The notes beneath the pieces were generated by a model that was not told where the DNA came from, searched no databases, and saw only the letters and a list, made by a program, of their open reading frames with translations. Below are positions 8,789-18,211 of a DNA stretch of 64,000 nt, piece after piece. The translations under genes and the position numbers were made by a program. The DNA comes from Methanothrix sp. GTDB lineage: Archaea; Halobacteriota; Methanosarcinia; Methanotrichales; Methanotrichaceae. The DNA is taken from NCBI GenBank assembly GCA_029907715.1, contig JARYLI010000001.1:124001-188000 (forward strand). The letters run 5' to 3'. Each line of letters opens with the position of its first letter. Within the stretch, counting starts at the first letter, position 1.

Positions 8789-9934
8789 TCATAAAGGAGA
8801 CTGCCTCTCCTTCCTCACCTTCACGATCTCCATTTCATCAGCGAGTTCCACTGCGATCTCCCTAAGACCCAGCTCCCTCTCGATTCCCAGGATCTCATCG
8901 AGCTTTGCCTTCGTCACAGGCTTCCTCGGAGCTGCACGGCACTGCTTAGATCCTGTGGAGACATCGTACGTGCCGATCCTGCGCGCCAGATCCATGATCT
9001 CAGTCTTGTCCATCGCGATCAGCGGATGGTACAGCGGCGCCTCGATCCCGACCTGCTCTGCCATGATGTTCTCAGGGGTCTGGGATGCCACCTGTCCAAG
9101 AGAATATCCGGTCACGATGCCGTTTGCTCTCAGCCGCTTCATCACGACAGAGGAGACGTGGTACATCAGCCTTCTGCACAGAACGCAGGTCTCCCGGGGA
9201 TATCTGGATGAGATGAGCTCGATCGCACGTGCGTTGCGCACGATCATCAGATCCAGATGCCTTCCGGACATCCAGCTCTGAAGTATCTCAGCCTGCCTGA
9301 TCACCTGCTCCCTGGAGTCAGCGTATGGCGAAGCATCAAAGTGGAGAAGCGAGACTGGAGATCCGCGACGCATGATCAGCCATGCCGCCACTGGAGAGTC
9401 GATGCCGCCGGAGATCAGCGCGAGCATCCTGGACTGCGACCCGAGGGGAAGACCCCCCACGCCACGCATGATCTCGGTGAAGACCAGCACCCTGTCCTGG
9501 CGGGCCTCGACGAATATCTCCAGATCGGGGTTCTTGAGATCAACATCTGCCCCTGTGGCACGCTGAACCGCAGCTCCGACCTCCACCGCTATCCTCTCGC
9601 TGGATATGTCACCTCCGGCCCGCCTCGCCCGTATGGCGAAGCTCTTCGGCGAGCGCATCATGGCGATGCTCACCGCAAGCTCGGAGATCTCAGCTATCCC
9701 TGGCCTGACACTGTAGGCAGGGCTTACCGAGACAACACCAAAAACTCTGGAGATCGTGGAGGGGGCTCTCTCATCTGAGGTGTGGACGTATATCCTCCCG
9801 CCCTCTCCTGTCATCCTGAAATCTATACCGGCCGCGCGAAGATCGTGGGATATGTTCGCTCTCAGAAGCCTCTCCCAGCTCGACCTGGTCCAGCTGTCCT
9901 TGAGAGCGACCTCTCCATACCGAACCAGAACAAG
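8789..9934 (-). CDS. thiI: tRNA 4-thiouridine sulfurtransferase ThiI (start codon unresolved)
   Basis: ThiI transfers sulfur to uridine-8 of tRNA and can serve thiamine thiazole synthesis. The protein has an N-terminal ferredoxin-like/THUMP part and a PP-loop ATPase domain with the motif ALISGGIDSPVAAW, followed by the cysteine-containing region ETCVLCRRLMY and a second conserved Cys in GSKQCRAAP. The first ATG is at 9814, but upstream codons in the same frame continue as LVLVRYGEVALKDSWTR, the conserved ThiI N terminus, beginning at about 9934. No ATG, GTG or TTG lies between that point and the in-frame TGA at 9974-9976; only CTG codons (9928, 9958, 9967) are available. The coordinate given marks where family similarity begins. 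The upstream small gene ends at 9942, so the two are probably co-transcribed. Confidence 0.88.
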   Translation of the reverse strand, partial: LVLVRYGEVALKDSWTRSSWERLLRANISHDLRAAGIDFRMTGEGGRIYVHTSDERAPSTISRVFGVVSVSPAYSVRPGIAEISELAVSIAMMRSPKSFAIRARRAGGDISSERIAVEVGAAVQRATGADVDLKNPDLEIFVEARQDRVLVFTEIMRGVGGLPLGSQSRMLALISGGIDSPVAAWLIMRRGSPVSLLHFDASPYADSREQVIRQAEILQSWMSGRHLDLMIVRNARAIELISSRYPRETCVLCRRLMYHVSSVVMKRLRANGIVTGYSLGQVASQTPENIMAEQVGIEAPLYHPLIAMDKTEIMDLARRIGTYDVSTGSKQCRAAPRKPVTKAKLDEILGIERELGLREIAVELADEMEIVKVRKERQSPL

Positions 9935-9941
9935 TTGAGGT

Positions 9942-10118
9942 TTATCTGGTGGATGCAGCCTTCTCAGACCTCTTCATCCATCTGCGCCTGGAACCGCTGG
10001 ATGTGTACTTGTGAAGGGGTCCCGGCTTCTTGTAGGATACTTCTGAGCTCGGTACCATGCGGACCTGTCCCTTTCGGCCCTTTATCTTCTGCCAGACTAC
10101 ACTTCCTGTTTTTCCCAT
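9942..10118 (-). CDS. Small basic conserved protein (58 aa)
   Basis: A 58-residue, strongly basic protein starting MGKTGSVVWQKIKGRKGQVR and rich in Lys/Arg/Ser at the C terminus (KYTSSGSRRRWMKRS). It resembles a short methanogen family of unknown function that I remember as DUF5350, but I could not verify this. The ATG at 10118 follows GGTGA at a normal distance; the longer frame to 10181 is not needed. Its basic character suggests nucleic-acid or ribosome contact, which is an inference. It lies directly upstream of thiI with its stop inside the region where thiI must start, so a shared transcript with a tRNA-modification enzyme is likely. Confidence 0.65.
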   Translation of the reverse strand: MGKTGSVVWQKIKGRKGQVRMVPSSEVSYKKPGPLHKYTSSGSRRRWMKRSEKAASTR

Positions 10119-10212
10119 GGTCACCGAGGTAGCCATGGCCTGAATTAAAAACCTTTCGTGATTGCATGCGAGCATCACCACAAACCGCCCTGAGACGTGC
10201 GACGGAAAGGTT

Positions 10213-10232
10213 AATTATCACCGGTAATAATT
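10213..10232. promoter_or_regulatory. 20-bp near-perfect palindrome, candidate operator
   Basis: AATTATCACCGGTAATAATT reads as an inverted repeat centred on ACCGGT with a single mismatched pair. It lies between the divergent small-basic-protein/thiI genes and the DUF1232 gene, about 30 bases before the latter's start, where a regulator could act on either promoter. Confidence 0.5.
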
Positions 10233-10262
10233 CCCATCAAGGGCCTTCAAGGAGGTCACTCC

Positions 10263-10697
10263 TTGGATAGATTTGACAAGATACTCGAGAAGGACATAGA
10301 GGGCTATGAGGGAAAGCACAGCGATCTCGTGAGATACGCCCCTGCGTTTTACAGGCTCATGAGCCGCATGCTCGGGGATCCGGAGCTGCCCAGGCGCATG
10401 TGGAAGCTGGTCATAGCTGCGATAGCATATTTCATACTGCCATCCGATATCATCCCTGAGGAATCGCAGGGGGCAGTTGGATACGTGGACGACATATTCC
10501 TGTGCGCCATGGTCGCTGATCAGGTGCGCACCACCACAGGATCTGATGAGATACTCCTGAGGAACTGGGACGGCGATGAATCTGTAATCCCGCTCATTCG
10601 CGATATACTTGGCAGGGAGAAGGAGCTGATAGGCGACAAGAAGGATGCCCTCATGAGCTACATCGGCTATGAGGAGCTGATAAACGCCAGTCAATGA
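10263..10697 (+). CDS. DUF1232 (YkvA-like) protein
   Basis: A 144-residue protein. The stretch at about residues 55-82 (RMWKLVIAAIAYFILPSDII, then a GYVDDIFL motif) is the signature of the DUF1232/YkvA family: one short hydrophobic segment followed by a conserved P-D-x-I-P and D-D pattern. It probably associates with the membrane. Biochemical function of the family is not established. The start is a TTG at 10263, chosen because GGAGGT lies seven bases upstream at 10251-10256 and the DRFDKIL N terminus has no ATG. A palindromic candidate operator precedes it. Repeat elements follow it downstream. Confidence 0.8.
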   Translation: MDRFDKILEKDIEGYEGKHSDLVRYAPAFYRLMSRMLGDPELPRRMWKLVIAAIAYFILPSDIIPEESQGAVGYVDDIFLCAMVADQVRTTTGSDEILLRNWDGDESVIPLIRDILGREKELIGDKKDALMSYIGYEELINASQ

Positions 10698-10934
10698 GCT
10701 TTCTCTGAACTTGGGCGCAGTCCTTCCTTTCGCTCTCATTTGCTCAGCAACTTGGAGTTCGGGGAGCAGTTGCTGGTAGCACTCATCTGCTCATCAGGAG
10801 TGCGTTGCAGGGTCAATGCACCTGCGAAGTTGCCGATAGGAGCGCTCCTATACAGCTTTGCATCGTGAGGTTGGTGATTTGGGAAGCAAATCGGCAACAT
10901 GCAGCCGATAAAGTATAAATTTTAAATAAAAATT

Positions 10935-11246
10935 ATTGGTCATCGGTTAAAGATTTTATGTAGATATATTGATCATGAAATTTGACAAATTGAGCTCGCG
11001 CCAGATTGGAGAGTTTGATTCAAATCGACCGCCTGTGGACTTGAGTCCTGATAGCAGTACTGAGGCGAGATAAGACCATTAAGTCCAATTCTACACATGT
11101 CGATCTTAACCGATGTGTTTGCTCGATATCGTGAGCTTGCTTGAGTTACTGCTCAAGTGAAGCCGCTCTGGCGCAGCCGTTTATCCAGAAATCCGCCAAG
11201 AGGGCAATTTACCTCAACGTATTGAGCATATTCTAACCGATGACGC
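10935..11246. repeat. Element B interrupted by element A
   Basis: Element B begins ATTGGTCATCGGTTAAAG and its inverted end is TAACCGATGACGCATG. Close to that end it is split by element A (11116-11233). The 9-mer TAACCGATG occurs on both sides of A (11107-11115 and 11234-11242), an exact target duplication. Left part 10935-11115 gives the uninterrupted sequence of the B core, useful for reading the C insertion at 7882. The rest of the 10698-11321 gap shows no gene. Confidence 0.88.
11116..11233 (+). repeat. Element A copy (118 bp) with 9-bp target duplication
   Basis: Starts TGTTTGCTCGATATCGTGAGC and ends CGTATTGAGCATATTC, giving imperfect terminal inverted repeats. It includes an internal hairpin TTGAG-TTACTG-CTCAA. 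Other copies: split around 7654-8095, split around 28986-29213, and reversed at 46105-46222. Confidence 0.85.
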
Positions 11247-11321
11247 ATGGAATACTTCTGCATGAAGACCGGATATCCCCATGCGAGGCAGGCGGTCCTA
11301 TGAATATCTGAGCGTATCGAC

Positions 11322-11870
11322 CTACTTCAGGGCCAGCGTCTCTCTCCCAACTTTAAGCATTGCCTCCCTTCCGGCGAGGAGCTCGACGAGCTTCAGGGCG
11401 AAGTCCATGGCTGTGCCCGGTCCCTGGCTTGTGACAATCTTATCATCAACGACCACGCGTTCGTCCATGTACCGCGCACACGCAGCCACCTCTTCTTTTC
11501 CAGCTGGATGGACTGTGGCCATCCGGCCGTCCAGAACCCCCGCCTTCACGAGGACAGACGGTGCGCCGCATATCGCAGCCACGTACTTGCCGGCTGCAGA
11601 CATTTTCCGGACAGCGTCGAGAACACGTTCATCTTTGCCCAGGTTGATGAACCCAGGATTCCCTCCAGGGAGCACTATCGCATCCGCACTCTTCAGGTCC
11701 ACCCGGTCGAAGGTGGTGTCCGGAATAACCCTCACACCATGTGAGCCCTGGATTGTACCCTCCCTGAGGCCGGCGATCTCCACATCGATTCCAGCGCGCC
11801 TGAGGATGTCAACCACTGTCACAAACTCGATCTCCTCAAAGCCCTCCGCAAGCGGCACCACAACCTTCAT
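11322..11870 (-). CDS. DJ-1/PfpI family protein
   Basis: 182 residues, the usual length of single-domain DJ-1/PfpI proteins. The N terminus MKVVVPLAEGFEEIEF carries the conserved Glu of the family. The nucleophile-elbow motif AAICGAPSVL holds the catalytic Cys, and the ALPGG-type strand appears as IVLPGGNPG. Family members act as glyoxalases/deglycases, chaperones or peptidases, so the exact activity stays open. The ATG at 11870 is preceded by GGAGGT on the minus strand; the longer frame to 12104 runs into a copy of element C and is not coding. Monocistronic, between repeat elements. Confidence 0.9.
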   Translation of the reverse strand: MKVVVPLAEGFEEIEFVTVVDILRRAGIDVEIAGLREGTIQGSHGVRVIPDTTFDRVDLKSADAIVLPGGNPGFINLGKDERVLDAVRKMSAAGKYVAAICGAPSVLVKAGVLDGRMATVHPAGKEEVAACARYMDERVVVDDKIVTSQGPGTAMDFALKLVELLAGREAMLKVGRETLALK

Positions 11871-12028
11871 GACAGAACCTCCAGACAGAATCTCCAGATC
11901 GAATATGACGGCAGAGCAAATATATTTGATGATGCCCGTTGCTCTCCGGATTGCTGTGCTGGATAAGTCCCTCGAATCGTCATGCAACATGCCACTGAAA
12001 TTTGTAGCGGAAAAGCCCAGAATCGATA

Positions 12029-12152
12029 CGCTCTTATCCATCTGATAACTTGCCCAAAGAGGCACCGGTCCTGCTATGCGCTGTTGGCGAGGGAATGGGC
12101 ACATTCAGCAACCGGCCTGCATGTGCTTCAGGTTGCTGAATACATAGGAGCG
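12029..12152 (+). repeat. Element C copy 2
   Basis: 124 bp from CGCTCTTATCC to CATAGGAGCG, same internal order as the other copies (ATCTGATAACTTGCCC, GCTATGCG, ATTCAGCAACC, GGTTGCTGAATAC). No flanking duplication is visible, suggesting an older insertion. It lies in the divergent space between the DJ-1 and Hsp20 genes; the remainder of that 587-base gap holds only the Hsp20 promoter. Confidence 0.88.
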
Positions 12153-12413
12153 TCCTCAAGTATATGTGATATCGAAGAGTTTGTGTGGTGCTGTGTGGAT
12201 AGCTATCGATTTCTGACAGGCCGCAGCGATCCGATCCCGCGGCCAGAATCTGGCGTGCGTCGGAGCAAATCTGCAGCGGCTCTTAGATCTCTCTGATCCA
12301 GGTGCATGCCCAGCAGCATCTTCGCGAATTTCCTCTGTGAACATGCATGCTGCCCGCCTGAAACAAAGCAAAATTATTTTCCATGAATCAGCGTATGCCT
12401 GTTTCATAGAAAA

Positions 12414-12423
12414 CTATTTATAG
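12414..12423 (+). promoter_or_regulatory. TATA box for hsp20
   Basis: CTATTTATAG lies about 35 bases before the Hsp20 ATG. Just downstream TAGTAC occurs twice (12421-12426 and 12435-12440), at the place where an archaeal heat-shock repressor would sit; the regulator itself is inference. Confidence 0.6.
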
Positions 12424-12457
12424 TACTTCAAAACTAGTACATACCGAGGTGAAAAGA

Positions 12458-13045
12458 ATGTGGAGGAGAAGGTATCCGTCGATCTTTGATATCTTCGAGA
12501 GCTTCATGAGAGGATTCCCGTTCGAGCGAAAGGAGCGCTTTGAGGAGGACTGGTTCCTGTCCCCCTTCGAGGAGATGATAAAGAGGTTCGAGACCGAGAT
12601 GCCGAAAGAGTTCAGGGAGCTCGTCAGAGAGGAGGAGACTCCTGAGGGCAAGGTGAGAAGGTACGGGCCGTTTGTGTACGGCTTCAGCTACGTGGTCGAG
12701 CCAGGGAAGGAGCCGATCTTCAGGGAGTTCGGCAACATCAGGCCCTCATATCGCGGCATCGAGGCCAGCATAGGTCGCGAGCCTCTTGTCGATATAATGG
12801 AGGAGAAGGACAGCTACAAGATCTTCGTGGAGCTGCCGGGTGTGGACAAGTCCAATGTCAAGCTCGATGTCGCCGAGGACAGCGTCGAGATCAGGACGGA
12901 TGACGAGAAGAGGTTCTACAAGATGATCCAGCTGGAGCGCCCTGTCGATCCGGACAGCGCAAAGGCCACCTACAACAACGGCGTGCTCACCCTGACGCTC
13001 GAGAAGAAGGAGAAGCGGAAGGGCAAGGAGGTCAAGATCGAGTAG
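12458..13045 (+). CDS. Small heat shock protein, Hsp20/alpha-crystallin family
   Basis: 195 residues. The C-terminal half is an alpha-crystallin domain: PLVDIMEEKDSYKIFVELPG opening, the A-x-x-x-n-G-V-L-T-L signature as ATYNNGVLTLTL, and a lysine-rich tail ending EVKIE, which can act as the I-x-I-type oligomerisation tail. The long N-terminal arm is rich in Phe, Arg and Glu (FESFMRGFPFERKERF), typical of substrate-binding arms though longer than usual. The family holds unfolding proteins in an ATP-independent way. The GTG at 12449 belongs to the GAGGTGA ribosome-binding site, so the ATG at 12458 is preferred. Confidence 0.93.
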   Translation: MWRRRYPSIFDIFESFMRGFPFERKERFEEDWFLSPFEEMIKRFETEMPKEFRELVREEETPEGKVRRYGPFVYGFSYVVEPGKEPIFREFGNIRPSYRGIEASIGREPLVDIMEEKDSYKIFVELPGVDKSNVKLDVAEDSVEIRTDDEKRFYKMIQLERPVDPDSAKATYNNGVLTLTLEKKEKRKGKEVKIE

Positions 13046-13057
13046 ATATTAAAATTA

Positions 13058-13067
13058 TATTTTTTAT
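13058..13067 (+). terminator. T-rich terminator after hsp20
   Basis: TATTTTTTAT begins 13 bases after the hsp20 stop, in an AT-rich stretch; archaeal terminators are typically such U-runs. Confidence 0.5.
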
Positions 13068-13379
13068 CATATCTTACGAGTTAGATTCCTCTTAGGACGT
13101 CGCTGCATCAGGCTCATCTCCATGAATTATCGAGATCTGGCCTGAACCGGTTTCTCTCGACCGTTGGAGGTCTATTTTCCGTCAGTCTCTACCCATCCGA
13201 TAATTCAAATGGATGCGCCGGTTTTTATATGCTTGGCGAGCTGGGGGATGTTGCTGAACGCATCATCGCCGGATCACGTGGCCAGATCAGTACCCACTGG
13301 AGCGAGCCATCAGCTGGATAAGAGCGGGCTGTTTTGTGCGTGAATCAATAAATTCAGCGCCACTTGTAAGCCTCCCCCT
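13068..13379. other. Gap with no gene recognised
   Basis: About 310 bases between the hsp20 terminator and the convergent tsr3 gene. It contains fragments reminiscent of element C (TTGCTGAACGC near 13253) but no full copy, no tRNA and no supported ORF. Confidence 0.5.
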
Positions 13380-13868
13380 TCACATGTACTCGCTCTGTAT
13401 CCTCACGACCTCAGCGCTGTCCCTTGCAGCTGCGTACTCCTCGAGAGGCTCCCTGTTGAGCTCGAGGAATGTGTGCCCCCAGGAGAACTTCGAGAGCACA
13501 AGCTCTGCCTGCTCCCTCTCTCCCAGAATGAAAAGTGCAGCCGCAAGTGCCTCCGCAGTTGATAACCTGAAGGGCCTGCCGAAGTTCACAGGGTTTGCAG
13601 CAAGGAGAAACGGCAGGGCTCTTGTGTTTGCACGAATCCTCTCGAAGACGCTCTCGGCCTCCGCCCAGCTGCAGTCAAGGGCTGCAAGTCCTTTTCCTGC
13701 AGATCTGTCTTCCGGAGACAGCGCTCGCTCAGAAAACGGGCTTAGAACCAGGTACCCTCTGAGATCGGTGATCCTGTGTGTCAGTCTTGCAATCCCGAAG
13801 CGCGCCAGCTTTCTTCCCGTGCATTTCTTCGGATCGCACTGGTTTGCGTGGTATACCAGGAGATGCAT
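13380..13868 (-). CDS. tsr3: Tsr3-type rRNA aminocarboxypropyltransferase (DUF367)
   Basis: 162 residues. The N terminus [19 protein letters not shown] is the conserved RLI-like region of the Tsr3/DUF367 family, followed by the SPEDRSA motif, LDCSW, and [18 protein letters not shown], the SAM/substrate-binding signature. In archaea and eukaryotes Tsr3 adds the 3-amino-3-carboxypropyl group of SAM to a pseudouridine of the small-subunit rRNA during ribosome maturation. The ATG at 13868 gives the standard length. It is divergent from valS. Confidence 0.93.
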   Translation of the reverse strand: MHLLVYHANQCDPKKCTGRKLARFGIARLTHRITDLRGYLVLSPFSERALSPEDRSAGKGLAALDCSWAEAESVFERIRANTRALPFLLAANPVNFGRPFRLSTAEALAAALFILGEREQAELVLSKFSWGHTFLELNREPLEEYAAARDSAEVVRIQSEYM

Positions 13869-13956
13869 CTCATCAGAGTGTAACCGATAATCCTATTAAC
13901 GTTGTGTTCAACCCTCCGTACATCCCTGCAAGGGAGAAGTATCAGGAGCTATCCCG

Positions 13957-16524
13957 ATGAGCGAGATCTCCAAGGAGTACAACTTCAAAGAGGTAGAGGA
14001 GAAGTGGATTGAGAGGTGGGATCCCTCCGTCTATTACTTCGACTGGGGATCGGAGAAGCCGCAGTACATAATCGATACACCCCCACCCTATCCCACTGGG
14101 AACTTCCATATTGGGAACGCCCTCAACTGGTGCTACATCGACTTCGTGGCCAGGTACAAGCGCATGCGCGGCTACAATGTCATGTTTCCCCAGGGATGGG
14201 ACTGTCACGGTCTCCCAACAGAGGTGAAGGTGGAGGAGACGTATCACATAACCAAGAATCAGGTCCCAAGGGAGGAGTTCCGCAGGCTCTGCGAGGAGAT
14301 GACCGCTCAGGCGATAGAGAGGATGCGACGCACGATAACACGTCTCGGCATCTCAACCGACTGGTCGAACGAGTACATCACGATGAAGCCTGAGTACTAT
14401 GTGAAGACGCAGCGATCATTTGTGCAGATGTATGAGAAGGGGATGATATACAGAGAGGATCACCCTGTCAACTGGTGCCCGAGGTGTGCCACAGCCATAG
14501 CATTTGCAGAGGTTGAGTACGATACCAGAATGACAACGCTGAACTACATGCGCTTCGAATCTGATTATGGATCTCTGGAGATCGCCACAACGAGACCTGA
14601 GCTTCTGCCTGCATGTGTCGCTGTCGCGGTCAATCCAAATGATGAGAGGCATATCAGATTCGTCGGAAAGAGCGTTAGGGTCCCTCTATTCGATTACGAG
14701 GTCCCTGTCCTCTCGGATCCTGCAGTCGATCCTTCATTCGGCACCGGCGTGGTCATGATCTGCACATTCGGCGACAAGCAGGATGTTCGCTGGTGGGTCG
14801 AGCACAAACTCCCGCTCAGGCAGGCCATAGATAGAGATGGGAGGCTGACCGAGATCGCCGGGAAGTTCAGGGGCATGGGCATCACCGATGCGAAGAAGGC
14901 GATAGTGGAGGAGATGCTCTCCAGGGGTATAATCTACAGGCAGGAGCCTCTGGAGCAGAACGTGGGCCTCTGCTGGAGATGCAAGACGCCGATAGAGATT
15001 CTCTCTGAAAGACAGTGGTTCGTGCGCATATATCCAGATGTGATAATCAGAACTGCTGACGAGATCAAGTGGGTGCCGGAGCACATGAAGCTCAGGCTGA
15101 AGAACTGGACTGGAACCATGGAGTGGGACTGGTGCATCTCAAGGCAGAGGGTCTTCGCAACGCCGATACCTGCCTGGTACTGCAGGAGATGCGGGGAGGT
15201 CATGGTCGCGAAGGAGGAGTGGCTGCCGCTTGATCCCACAAAGACGCAGCCTCCGGTGAGCTGCAGCTGCGGATCGAACGAGTTCGAGCCTGAGGAGGAC
15301 GTTCTGGACACCTGGATGGACAGCTCCATATCAGCTCTCCACGTCACGGGCTGGCTGAACCGCGAGGATCCGAGGTATCCAGCACAGCTCCGGCCGCAGG
15401 GTCATGATATAATCAGGACGTGGGCATTCTACACAATACTCCGCTCGATGGCGCTCGTCGGTGTGAAGCCCTGGGAGACGATACTGATCAACGGCATGGT
15501 CCTCGGCGAGGACGGCAGGAAGATGTCAAAGTCGCTGAACAACTTCGTCATCCCTGAGGAGGTCTTCGAGAAGAATGGAGCCGATGCCTTGAGGCAGTGG
15601 GCAGCCCTCGGAGGCTCACCTGGCTCAGACGTGATGTTCCAGTGGAAGGAGATCGTTGCCGCTGGCAGGTTCCAGCAGAAGCTATGGTCGATCTACAGGT
15701 TTGCGGCCCCGTTCGCTTCTGATACAGATGCGCCTCTCTCCCAGATCGACCGCTGGCTTCTCGGCGAGCTCGGTGCGCTCGTCTCAAGGGTGACAGATGC
15801 GATGGAGGCCTTCCAGTTCGACGAGGCGTTCAGGGCGATACGCGCCTTCACGTGGGAGGTGCTGGCCGACGATTACATAGAGATTGTGAAGTCCAGGTTG
15901 TACGGTCCTGACTCCGTGGAGCGGAGGGCTGCACAGGCGACGCTCTACAGAGTGCTGGATGTCCTCTGCAGGCTCATGGCGCCCTTCATACCATTCATCA
16001 CAGAGGAGATCTACAGCTCGCTCACAGGAAAGAGCGTCCACACCCAGAGCTGGCCTGCCATCGAGAGATACTCATCTCCTGAGGGGGCTCTGATACGGGA
16101 GATCGCAGCCGCAATAAGGCGATACAAGGCAGAGAGGGGTCTGGCGCTGAATGCGCCGCTGCCGGGCATAGAGATCTACACAGAGATGGATCTGGAGACG
16201 TTTGATCTGAGCGGAGTGGCGAACGCTCCGGTACAGCTCGGGAAAGGGCAGCCTGAGATCGAGAGCAGGGCGGTCGCTGTGAAGCCTGTGATGCGCCTGA
16301 TAGGTCCGAGGTACAGGGATCACGCGGGGAAGATCATAAAGAAGCTCACGTCCATGGATCCGGCGGATCTTGAGAGGATGCTGGCATCAGGGCCTCTTGA
16401 GATCGAGGGGGCAGAGATCACGCCAGAGATGGTCGAGATCGTGAGGGAGACGCTGTCCAGGGGAGAGGCGGTCGATGTTCTCAGGCTCGATAGAGCGACG
16501 GTGGTGATAAGGAGGAGCTCTTGA
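13957..16524 (+). CDS. valS: Valine--tRNA ligase
   Basis: 855 residues, class I aminoacyl-tRNA synthetase. N-terminal [17 protein letters not shown] holds the HIGH-type motif (HIGN), and [11 protein letters not shown] follows. A CP1 editing domain is present, zinc-type Cys pairs occur as CPRC and CWRC and again CRRCGEVM...CSCGS, and the KMSKS motif is intact in [11 protein letters not shown]. The C-terminal anticodon-binding domain starts around [14 protein letters not shown]. The WDP and [15 protein letters not shown] motifs separate it from Ile/Leu enzymes. It charges tRNA-Val. The next gene starts within its stop codon. Confidence 0.97.
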   Translation: MSEISKEYNFKEVEEKWIERWDPSVYYFDWGSEKPQYIIDTPPPYPTGNFHIGNALNWCYIDFVARYKRMRGYNVMFPQGWDCHGLPTEVKVEETYHITKNQVPREEFRRLCEEMTAQAIERMRRTITRLGISTDWSNEYITMKPEYYVKTQRSFVQMYEKGMIYREDHPVNWCPRCATAIAFAEVEYDTRMTTLNYMRFESDYGSLEIATTRPELLPACVAVAVNPNDERHIRFVGKSVRVPLFDYEVPVLSDPAVDPSFGTGVVMICTFGDKQDVRWWVEHKLPLRQAIDRDGRLTEIAGKFRGMGITDAKKAIVEEMLSRGIIYRQEPLEQNVGLCWRCKTPIEILSERQWFVRIYPDVIIRTADEIKWVPEHMKLRLKNWTGTMEWDWCISRQRVFATPIPAWYCRRCGEVMVAKEEWLPLDPTKTQPPVSCSCGSNEFEPEEDVLDTWMDSSISALHVTGWLNREDPRYPAQLRPQGHDIIRTWAFYTILRSMALVGVKPWETILINGMVLGEDGRKMSKSLNNFVIPEEVFEKNGADALRQWAALGGSPGSDVMFQWKEIVAAGRFQQKLWSIYRFAAPFASDTDAPLSQIDRWLLGELGALVSRVTDAMEAFQFDEAFRAIRAFTWEVLADDYIEIVKSRLYGPDSVERRAAQATLYRVLDVLCRLMAPFIPFITEEIYSSLTGKSVHTQSWPAIERYSSPEGALIREIAAAIRRYKAERGLALNAPLPGIEIYTEMDLETFDLSGVANAPVQLGKGQPEIESRAVAVKPVMRLIGPRYRDHAGKIIKKLTSMDPADLERMLASGPLEIEGAEITPEMVEIVRETLSRGEAVDVLRLDRATVVIRRSS

Positions 16525-17093
16525 TAGAGGTTGAGGCCAAGGCCAGGGCGCCGGAGGATGCAGAGGAGAGGATCCTGCAGATGGGCGGTGTGCTGGAGGG
16601 GTTGGAGAACCACACCGACATATACTTCCGCTCCCCAGTTCGCGATTTCGCATCCAGCGACGAGGCGCTGCGAATAAGGATCAAGGATGATGGAGCGTAC
16701 CTCACATACAAAGGTCCGAAGATGGATCTGAAAACAAAGACGCGGCTGGAGCTGAGCGTCAGGGTGGATGATGCAGCCACCGCCGAGAAACTGCTCGAGT
16801 CTCTGGGATTTTCCAGATTCGCTGTTCTCAGAAAGAGAAGAGCGAAGTACAGGCTGGGCGATGCGATCGTGGCTATTGACGATGTCGATGGGCTTGGAAG
16901 ATTTGTGGAGGCGGAGATAGCGGTGGACCATGACAACCCCACAGACAGGGCGCGTGTGCTCGAGATAATCTCCAGCGTTGGCATGGGCAGGCCGATCAGA
17001 CTATCGTACCTGGAGCTTATCGAGATCGCGCGGTCGAGTGCTGCAGCTTCTGGCAACCTTGGAGAAAGCCCTCCTGCAGAGTCGGAACCATAG
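16521..17093 (+). CDS. cyaB: Class IV adenylate cyclase-like CYTH protein (CyaB)
   Basis: 190 residues. Opens with the ExExK signature (IEVEAKA), followed by the charged strands of a CYTH tunnel fold: [50 protein letters not shown]. The family includes class IV adenylate cyclases and thiamine/inorganic triphosphatases; archaeal members are often called CyaB but the in-cell substrate is unproven. The start is TTG at 16521, overlapping the valS stop (TTGA), with AGGAGG just upstream, so translation is coupled to valS. Confidence 0.88.
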   Translation: MIEVEAKARAPEDAEERILQMGGVLEGLENHTDIYFRSPVRDFASSDEALRIRIKDDGAYLTYKGPKMDLKTKTRLELSVRVDDAATAEKLLESLGFSRFAVLRKRRAKYRLGDAIVAIDDVDGLGRFVEAEIAVDHDNPTDRARVLEIISSVGMGRPIRLSYLELIEIARSSAAASGNLGESPPAESEP

Positions 17094-17211
17094 CAGCTAA
17101 TGCCGTATCATTGAGTTCGGATGCATTCTGTGAATGACGCCATGTCAGAGCATACTGGTTCCTGACATGGGCCACTGATTCGACCCTGCGATCCTTTCCT
17201 GAGCGATCGCA

Positions 17212-17220
17212 AATTTAATA
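17212..17220 (+). promoter_or_regulatory. TATA box for mtd
   Basis: AATTTAATA lies about 26-34 bases before the mtd ATG, leaving a leader of only a few bases. Confidence 0.55.
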
Positions 17221-17245
17221 CTCATCCTCTTACCTCCAGACCAGC

Positions 17246-18073
17246 ATGTTCAAGATCGGTTTTATAAAGCTCGGAAATATCGCGTCTTCTCTTGTTGTTG
17301 ATCTCGCGCTGGACGAGATCGCGGAGCGGACGGAGATCGAGTCCAAGGTTGTATCACATGGACCGAAGATGTCCAGGAGCGAGGGCGAGCGGCTGGCAGA
17401 GGAGATGCGCGCCTGGTGTCCCCAGCTCGCTGTCGTCGTCAGCCCGAACGCTGCGACGCCCGGGCCCACTGCTGCAAGGAACATGCTGAAGGGAATTCCG
17501 CTCATAGTCGTATCTGACGGACCCACCAAGAAGGAGTCAAGGGATGCGATGGAGGCAGAGGGCTTCGGCTACATCATCCTCCCGATGGATCCGCTCATAG
17601 GGGCGAAGCGCGAGTTTCTGGATCCGGCTGAGATGGCGATATTCAATGCAGACGCGCTCAAGGTGCTCAGCATATGCGGCGCTGTCAGGCTTGTGCAGGA
17701 GGAGATCGACAGGGCGATCGCATCTGTGGCCGCTGGATCTCCGCAGCTTCCACACATACTCGCCACACCGGAGCTCTGCGCAGAGCGCATGGACTTCGCA
17801 AATCCATATGCCAGAGCGAAGGCGATCGCTGCGCTCTACATGGCCCAGACGGCTGCGTCCATCGATGCGCAGGCCTGCTTCAGGCTCAAGGAGCTCGAGG
17901 CGATCGCCCTCGCTGCAGCCGCAGGGCATGAGGTCATTCGAGCAGCTGCAAGGCTCGCGGACGAGGCGAGAGAGCTGGAGAAGTCCGGGGACACTGTATC
18001 TAGAAAGCCCCACGCCCGGTCGGGAGATCTGCTGGTGAAGAGAGGGCTTCTGGAGAAGCCGGCGAAGATCTGA
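17246..18073 (+). CDS. mtd: F420-dependent methylenetetrahydromethanopterin dehydrogenase
   Basis: 275 residues, the normal size of Mtd. The N terminus MFKIGFIKLGNIASS and the segments VVSPNAATPGPTAARNML and LIVVSDGPTKKE are strongly diagnostic. The enzyme oxidises methylene-H4MPT (or H4SPT) to methenyl-H4MPT with reduction of coenzyme F420 in the C1 pathway of methanogens. It is cytosolic and acts as a homo-oligomer without a cofactor of its own. It is monocistronic here with its own TATA box, and the following gene is unrelated. Confidence 0.97.
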   Translation: MFKIGFIKLGNIASSLVVDLALDEIAERTEIESKVVSHGPKMSRSEGERLAEEMRAWCPQLAVVVSPNAATPGPTAARNMLKGIPLIVVSDGPTKKESRDAMEAEGFGYIILPMDPLIGAKREFLDPAEMAIFNADALKVLSICGAVRLVQEEIDRAIASVAAGSPQLPHILATPELCAERMDFANPYARAKAIAALYMAQTAASIDAQACFRLKELEAIALAAAAGHEVIRAAARLADEARELEKSGDTVSRKPHARSGDLLVKRGLLEKPAKI

Positions 18074-18211
18074 TGCGATCCTCTCTAAGGATCGTGCATT
18101 TTTTGAGCGGAGACGATAAAGACGATGGCCCATGCGGTCAGACCGCCATTGAGAAGAGATCTGGTGGTCCCACTCCGGCGATCGGCTTTATCTCTTTCCT
18201 GAGGTTCTGTA

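Noticed and set aside
11871-12104. N-terminal extension of the DJ-1 frame
   Set aside because: It runs into element C copy 2, and ATG 11870 has GGAGGT directly upstream.
12029-12152. Element C as a riboswitch or structured RNA upstream of hsp20
   Set aside because: Other copies lie in unrelated places and one carries an exact target duplication, so a mobile element is more likely.
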